Assembly: GCA_020061995.1 (NCBI GenBank)
Contig: JAGUXE010000034.1
Location: 1 to 36,465 of the forward strand
Direction: 5' to 3'
Length of the DNA stretch: 36,465 bases
From: Ignavibacteriales bacterium
GTDB lineage: Bacteria > Bacteroidota > Ignavibacteria > Ignavibacteriales > Ignavibacteriaceae
A program made the position numbers and the translations under genes. The notes beneath the pieces were generated by a model. That model was not told the origin of the DNA. It did not search any database and was given only the letters and a program-made list of their open reading frames with translations. Shown piece by piece: positions 32,547 to 36,465 of this stretch (positions are counted from its first letter, which is position 1; every line of letters begins with the position of its first letter).

Positions 32547-34394
32547 TTAATTATCTAGTGATGCGGCTTGATCAATTTGTTTCTGAGCTAACCTTGCATT
32601 TTTCTTATCGATTTCAGTAAGATGTCTCTTCCTAATTCTAATGGATTCAGGTGTGATTTCAACAAATTCATCATCTGTAATCCATTCGATTGCTTGCTCA
32701 AGTGTATTAATTCTTGGTGGTTCAAGACGTATTGCTTCATCTGCTCCCGAAGAGCGCATGTTACTTAATTGCTTAGTTTTGGTAACATTCACAATCATAT
32801 CGTTGTTTCTTGAATTCTCACCAATTACCATCCCTTCATAAACTTTTGTCCCGTTATCAATAAAGAAAACCGAACGTTCTTGAAGTTTCCACATTGCATA
32901 TGAAGAAGCAATTCCACCTTCCATTGCAACTAAAGCACCTCGAATACGTTGTACGATTTCACCTTTATAAGGTTCATAAGAATGAAAATTATGATGAAGT
33001 ATTCCTGTACCTCGTGTATCTGTCATAAATTCCGATCTGTAACCAATTAATCCGCGAGATGGGACGAAAAATTCGATACGGGTATTCTCATTAAAAGCTA
33101 ACATATTTTTCATTTCTGCTCTTCTTTTTCCGAGTTTTTCAATTACAATACCTACATACTCATCCGGTACATCAATAATAACATGCTCAATTGGTTCTGA
33201 GACAACTCCTAAAATTTTTTTCTTAATTACTTCTGGTTTGCTAACCATCAATTCGAATCCTTCACGTCTCATATTTTCGATAAGGATTGCTAGATGTAAT
33301 TCACCTCTTCCGCTTACTTTGAAAATATCAGGAGAATCGGTTATTTCTACTTGGAGACTGACGTTCGACTTTAATTCTTTTGATAATCTTTCACTAATAT
33401 TTCTAGTAGTAACATACTTCCCTTCTAAACCTGCTAGGGGTGATGTATTAACCATAAAATTCATTGTGATTCTCGGTTCCTCCACAGCAAGGGCGGGTAG
33501 TTGTTCAGGATTTTTAGGGTCTGTTAAAGTATCACCGATGTCTACATCTTCAAGTCCTGCAATAGCAATAATATCACCGGCACCTGCTTCGTTGATTTCA
33601 ACTCTCTTGATATTTTCGAAAGCATAAAGTTTTGTTACCTTGGAAGTAACTTTTTTCCCTTCACGTTCAATATGGACAATTTGGTCGCCGACTTTAACTA
33701 CACCTTTGTGAATTTTACCGATACCGATTCGTCCTAAATAATCATTATAATCAATTGAAGAGATTAACATTTGAAAGGGTTCATCAGGAGAAGCATCGGG
33801 TTGTGGAATATGCTTTATTATTATATCTAACAAAGGAATAAGGTTAACACTTTCTTCCTCAAGATTAACCTTTGCAATGCCCTGCTTTGCAATTGCATAT
33901 ACATAAGGGAAATCAAGCTGCTCATCGGTTGCACCAAGCGAAACGAACAAATCAAATACTTCATTTAGTACATCGTTTGGACGTGCATCTTTTCTATCAA
34001 TTTTATTAATCACAACAATTGGTTTTAATCCAAGTTCAAGAGATTTCTTTAAAACGAATTTTGTCTGTGGCAACGGACCTTCAGCAGCATCAACAAGTAA
34101 TAGAACCCCATCAACCATTAATAAGGTACGTTCAACTTCACCACCAAAATCTGCGTGTCCGGGTGTATCAATAATATTTATCTTATATCCATCATAACTT
34201 ACACTTAAATTTTTAGCAAGAATTGTAATCCCTCTCTCTTTTTCGATATCATTGGAATCCATTATTCGAACTTCAACTTGCTGATTAACTCTCCAAGCAC
34301 CAGTCTGTTTTAAGATATGATCAACTAATGTTGTCTTACCGTGATCAACGTGTGCAATAATTGCTATATTTCTAATTTTTTCTAACGGTTGCAT
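32547..34394 (-). CDS. typA: Translational GTPase TypA/BipA
   Basis: A 615-residue GTPase of the EF-G superfamily, close to the usual 605-615 residues. G motifs are intact: AHVDHGKTTLVDH, ERGITILAKN (switch I), DTPGHADFGGEVER, NKIDR and the SDS/SIDY region. Domain II, two alpha-beta domains (GRGELHLAILIENMRREGFE, given in part as GRGELHLAILIENMRREG) and the TypA-specific C-terminal domain follow. TypA binds the ribosome and supports subunit assembly and growth at low temperature or under stress. No clear ribosome binding site precedes the ATG. ychF lies 33 bases upstream and pepD 21 bases downstream on the same strand. Nothing is unusual about the sequence. Confidence 0.96.
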   Translation of the reverse strand: MQPLEKIRNIAIIAHVDHGKTTLVDHILKQTGAWRVNQQVEVRIMDSNDIEKERGITILAKNLSVSYDGYKINIIDTPGHADFGGEVERTLLMVDGVLLLVDAAEGPLPQTKFVLKKSLELGLKPIVVINKIDRKDARPNDVLNEVFDLFVSLGATDEQLDFPYVYAIAKQGIAKVNLEEESVNLIPLLDIIIKHIPQPDASPDEPFQMLISSIDYNDYLGRIGIGKIHKGVVKVGDQIVHIEREGKKVTSKVTKLYAFENIKRVEINEAGAGDIIAIAGLEDVDIGDTLTDPKNPEQLPALAVEEPRITMNFMVNTSPLAGLEGKYVTTRNISERLSKELKSNVSLQVEITDSPDIFKVSGRGELHLAILIENMRREGFELMVSKPEVIKKKILGVVSEPIEHVIIDVPDEYVGIVIEKLGKRRAEMKNMLAFNENTRIEFFVPSRGLIGYRSEFMTDTRGTGILHHNFHSYEPYKGEIVQRIRGALVAMEGGIASSYAMWKLQERSVFFIDNGTKVYEGMVIGENSRNNDMIVNVTKTKQLSNMRSSGADEAIRLEPPRINTLEQAIEWITDDEFVEITPESIRIRKRHLTEIDKKNARLAQKQIDQAASLDN

Positions 34395-34427
34395 CTAAAT
34401 GCCATTTTTCCTTTTTATTTTTCATCA

Positions 34428-35486
34428 TTAACTATGGCGTATATTAAGAATATCGCCATCTTTTACTATATAATCTTTTCCTTCTAACCGCCACACACCG
34501 GCTTCTTTGCATTTTGCAAATGAACCATATTGCATATAAGAATCATAATGAACAACTTCAGCACGAATAAACTTTGAATAAAAATCTGAATGAATCACCC
34601 CAGCAGAATCTTGAGCAGTCATATTAATTTTAATAGTCCAAGCTCTGCATTCATCATCACCTACTGTAAAAAATGATTGTAATCCGAGCAATTGATAAAG
34701 TGTTCTAAGAATTCTTGTAAAAGCAGATTCCTCAATTCCAAAATCACTCATAAAAATTGAGGATTCTTCATCTGGGAGTTGAGATAATTCAAATTCAAAT
34801 TGCCCGAAGAATGGAATAATTTGATAATTCGTATTTGAAAATACTGCCTTTACTTTATTCACTATTTCTTCAACCGAATCTTTAGAGTTTTCATCAAAAT
34901 TAATTCCGATTAATAATGGTTTTAAAGTGAGGAATTGATAACCGGAGAGAATTTTTTTTTCACTATCATCGAGTTCTAAATCTCGGAGTGGAATTTCTTT
35001 TTCAACATGTTCTTGAAGTTTTTTGAATATCGGGAACTCTCTTTGAACTTGTTCATTTTTTGTCTTCAGAATTTCTTTTTGAATTTTTTCAATTCGATTT
35101 TCAATTAAAGTCATATCAGCTAGAAGAAATTCAGTTTCTAAAAACTGAATATCTCTCAAAACATCGACATTCCCTTCTGGATGAGGTACTGCCTCGTTTT
35201 CAAACTGTCTGACAATATGAAAAAGTGCGTCATTATTTTTCACTTTAGAAAGAAAATCATTAGTGATTTTAACTTTCCCCTCATCAGAAAGTTGCAAACC
35301 GGGGATATCAATTATTTCTAAAATTGCATTTATCTGTTTCTTAGGATTAAATAATTGTGTTAACTTATCAAGCCTATCGTCAGGAACTTTTACTACTGTT
35401 CTATTTGATTCACTTGATGAGAAAGCTACCGTATTATAAAGTGTGGTTTTACCGGAGTTTTGTAATCCAATCAATCCAATTTGCAT
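34428..35486 (-). CDS. ychF: Divergent YchF/OLA1-family P-loop ATPase
   Basis: A 352-residue TRAFAC-class NTPase. The P-loop is GLQNSGKT (7-14), G3 is DIPGL (60-64) and the specificity motif is NFDE (in place of GTPase NKxD), as in YchF proteins, which prefer ATP. A coiled-coil arm lies at about 105-170. The C-terminal TGS-like domain is well conserved (FFTVGDDECRAWTI, AAGVIHSDF-type segment as SAGVIHSDFYSKFIRAEV, LEGKDYIVKDGDIL). The region between P-loop and G3 is shorter than in E. coli YchF and lacks its YPFCTIEPN-like segment. YchF binds ribosomes and is linked to oxidative stress. It is upstream of typA on the same strand (33-base gap). Confidence 0.88.
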   Translation of the reverse strand: MQIGLIGLQNSGKTTLYNTVAFSSSESNRTVVKVPDDRLDKLTQLFNPKKQINAILEIIDIPGLQLSDEGKVKITNDFLSKVKNNDALFHIVRQFENEAVPHPEGNVDVLRDIQFLETEFLLADMTLIENRIEKIQKEILKTKNEQVQREFPIFKKLQEHVEKEIPLRDLELDDSEKKILSGYQFLTLKPLLIGINFDENSKDSVEEIVNKVKAVFSNTNYQIIPFFGQFEFELSQLPDEESSIFMSDFGIEESAFTRILRTLYQLLGLQSFFTVGDDECRAWTIKINMTAQDSAGVIHSDFYSKFIRAEVVHYDSYMQYGSFAKCKEAGVWRLEGKDYIVKDGDILNIRHS

Positions 35487-35593
35487 ATTATAACTTGCTA
35501 ATTAATAAAATTTAAGCAATAAATATACCATAAATAGTCGGCTTTACCAAGAAGTGGATTATAAGGGACATCAATCATTTTTGCTCAAAAAAA

Positions 35594-35615
35594 GAGCCAT
35601 AATTACTTATGGCTC
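35594..35615 (-). terminator. Rho-independent terminator after B12-binding gene
   Basis: GAGCCATAA (35594-35602) pairs with TTATGGCTC (35607-35615) around a 4-base loop. Minus-strand transcription continues into TTTTTTT. It lies 18 bases after the stop at 35634 and separates the HIT/B12 operon from the ychF-typA-pepD unit. Confidence 0.9.
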
Positions 35616-35633
35616 ATTGAAAATGATTAATCA

Positions 35634-36044
35634 CTAATTAATTTTGGGATGTTGTAAACACCAAGTTTTAATATACTCCGCAATAGCATATGTTGGAGCA
35701 CCGGGAGTAAATAATTCACCAACTCCGATTTCTTTAAGCTTCTGAATATCCTCTTCAGGAATAATACCACCGCCGGTCAACAAAACATCATTAATACCTT
35801 TTTCATTCATAAGGTTTTTGATTTTTGGAAAGATAGTCATATGAGCACCAGAGAGTATACTAATCCCTATTACATCAACATCTTCTTGAATAGCCGCTTC
35901 TACAATCATTTCAGGAGTTTGACGTAAACCCGTGTAAATAATTTCCATGCCGGCATCTCGAAGCGCAGCGGCAATAACTTTGGCTCCTCTATCATGACCG
36001 TCCAAACCGGCTTTTGCAACAAGAACTCGAATCTTCTTATCCAT
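35634..36044 (-). CDS. Stand-alone cobalamin-binding domain (methylmalonyl-CoA mutase C-terminal type)
   Basis: A 136-residue protein consisting only of a B12-binding Rossmann-like domain. The cobalamin motif is DGHDRG (D15, lower-axial His17, Gly20), followed by SILSG (near residue 83) and [12 protein letters not shown]. The start ([19 protein letters not shown], in part) is highly similar in pattern to the C-terminal domain of methylmalonyl-CoA mutase. No catalytic mutase subunit is encoded in this window. Some bacteria encode the small subunit separately, so the partner could be elsewhere. A ribosome binding site (TAGGAGA) lies before the ATG. The gene starts 9 bases after the HIT gene stop. 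Whether it works as a mutase subunit or a B12 sensor/carrier is open. Confidence 0.9.
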   Translation of the reverse strand: MDKKIRVLVAKAGLDGHDRGAKVIAAALRDAGMEIIYTGLRQTPEMIVEAAIQEDVDVIGISILSGAHMTIFPKIKNLMNEKGINDVLLTGGGIIPEEDIQKLKEIGVGELFTPGAPTYAIAEYIKTWCLQHPKIN

Positions 36045-36053
36045 TTATTTCTC

Positions 36054-36465
36054 CTACAATTTCAAATTTTCTCTTATTTTGTTCGCTATATTCCGCATTT
36101 CATTTTCTTCATATTCTTTCAAATTCATTTTGAATCTAAACCCATCTGCAGCAAATCTCGGGATTACATGAAAATGACAATGAAAAATGGTTTGTCCAGC
36201 AGCAACTCCATTGTTAGAAAGAATATTATAGCCATCGGCGTTTAGTGAGTTTTTGACAGCACTTGCTACCTTCTGTACAACTTTTATCATAGCTGTTAAA
36301 TCATTAACAGGAACTTCCAAAAAATTGTTGAAATGATTTTTAGGAATGATTAATGAATGCCCTTGGTTAAAAGGCCTTATATCAAGGAATGCGAGAGTTT
36401 CACTATCCTCATACAGAATCTCTGCTTTCTCTGAGCAGTTTACAATATTACAAAATATACAATTC
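36054..36465 (-). CDS. HIT-family nucleotide hydrolase/transferase, 5' end outside window
   Basis: The minus-strand frame stays open from the right edge (first complete codon at 36464) to TAG at 36054, giving 136 visible residues. The visible N-terminal part has the zinc-type CIFCNIV segment and LAFLDIRPFNQGHSLIIPKNH (in part). The C-terminal half carries the histidine-triad motif QTIFHCHFHVIPR, with the middle His the likely nucleophile. HIT proteins (HinT-like) hydrolyse adenosine phosphoramidates and similar nucleotides. A shorter reading from a TTG at 36320 would lose the conserved N-terminus and is not preferred. The gene continues off the window at its 5' end by at most a few residues, judging by HinT length. 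The B12 gene follows 9 bases downstream. Confidence 0.88.
   Translation of the reverse strand, partial: NCIFCNIVNCSEKAEILYEDSETLAFLDIRPFNQGHSLIIPKNHFNNFLEVPVNDLTAMIKVVQKVASAVKNSLNADGYNILSNNGVAAGQTIFHCHFHVIPRFAADGFRFKMNLKEYEENEMRNIANKIRENLKL

Noticed and set aside
33238..33627. 129-residue open frame on the plus strand inside typA
   Set aside because: It is antisense to highly conserved TypA sequence, has no ribosome binding site and gives a low-complexity Ser/Ile-rich translation. A shadow of the real gene.
36054..36320. HIT protein as a complete 88-residue protein starting at TTG 36320
   Set aside because: The frame is open to the window edge, and the upstream codons encode the conserved CxxC and GHSLIIPK elements of HIT proteins, so the gene is a longer partial one.
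1..36465. Mobile elements, CRISPR arrays, tRNA or rRNA genes
   Set aside because: No transposase or integrase ORF, no regularly spaced direct repeats and no tRNA-like or rRNA-like stretch was seen on either strand. A covariance-model scan would be needed to exclude small RNAs.

Overview
The window looks like a chromosomal segment of a low-GC, Gram-negative member of the Bacteroidota/Chlorobiota group, most likely the Ignavibacteria lineage. This is inferred from composition and protein hallmarks. Two secreted proteins end in a C-terminal sorting module that opens with QNYPNPFNP, the type IX secretion (T9SS) tail style typical of Ignavibacteria. There is also a DUF4249-type lipoprotein paired with a carboxypeptidase-regulatory TonB receptor, several Bacteroidota-style lipoproteins, and intergenic regions rich in A and T. 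I see no rRNA, tRNA, CRISPR array, insertion sequence, integrase or phage gene.

Layout, left to right. (1) 1-2365: the 3' part of a multi-PAS histidine kinase overlapping a lone receiver-domain response regulator. (2) 2622-6014: a plus-strand cassette that looks like an envelope/ribosome stress module. It holds a small basic protein, a lipoprotein, a short HPF-type ribosome hibernation factor, a double PRC-barrel protein, a 63-residue Thivi_2564-like membrane protein, a membrane-anchored protein and a second PRC-barrel protein. It ends at a long hairpin. (3) 12496-6182, minus: a T9SS-exported CotH-kinase protein, then a TonB-dependent receptor overlapping a DUF4249-type lipoprotein. (4) 14159-12674, minus: a cysteine-rich protein of unknown function and a YhhQ-type queuosine-precursor transporter. 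(5) 15677-14336, minus: a PspC protein overlapping a LiaF-like membrane protein. (6) A MATE exporter (minus), divergent from an ArsB/NhaD-superfamily permease and an OB-fold lipoprotein (plus). (7) 19337-23853, plus: a D-2-hydroxyacid dehydrogenase, a dCMP-deaminase-family protein and a 1009-residue lipoprotein with an amidase-like domain interrupted by a golvesin-like domain. (8) 26178-23875, minus: an SSS symporter and a small outer-membrane protein. (9) pfkA (plus), with a possible overlapping leader ORF and a textbook terminator shared with the next convergent operon. (10) 30083-27514, minus: a T9SS-exported endonuclease I overlapping a serine hydrolase. (11) Plus: a small secreted protein and a bacterial SET-domain protein. 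(12) 35486-31068, minus: ychF-like, typA and pepD. (13) 36465-35634, minus: a HIT-family protein (5' end outside the window) and a stand-alone B12-binding domain protein.

Themes. Housekeeping functions (pfkA, typA, ychF, pepD, HIT, queuosine transport) alternate with envelope and secretion functions. Many neighbours are translationally coupled by 4-base overlaps (1979-1982, 7183-7186, 28407-28410). Convergent and operon ends carry recognisable hairpin terminators. The parts most worth a second look are the stress cassette at 2622-6014, the amidase/golvesin lipoprotein, the CotH-TonB-DUF4249 run, the endonuclease/serine-hydrolase pair, the SET-domain protein and the divergent YchF.
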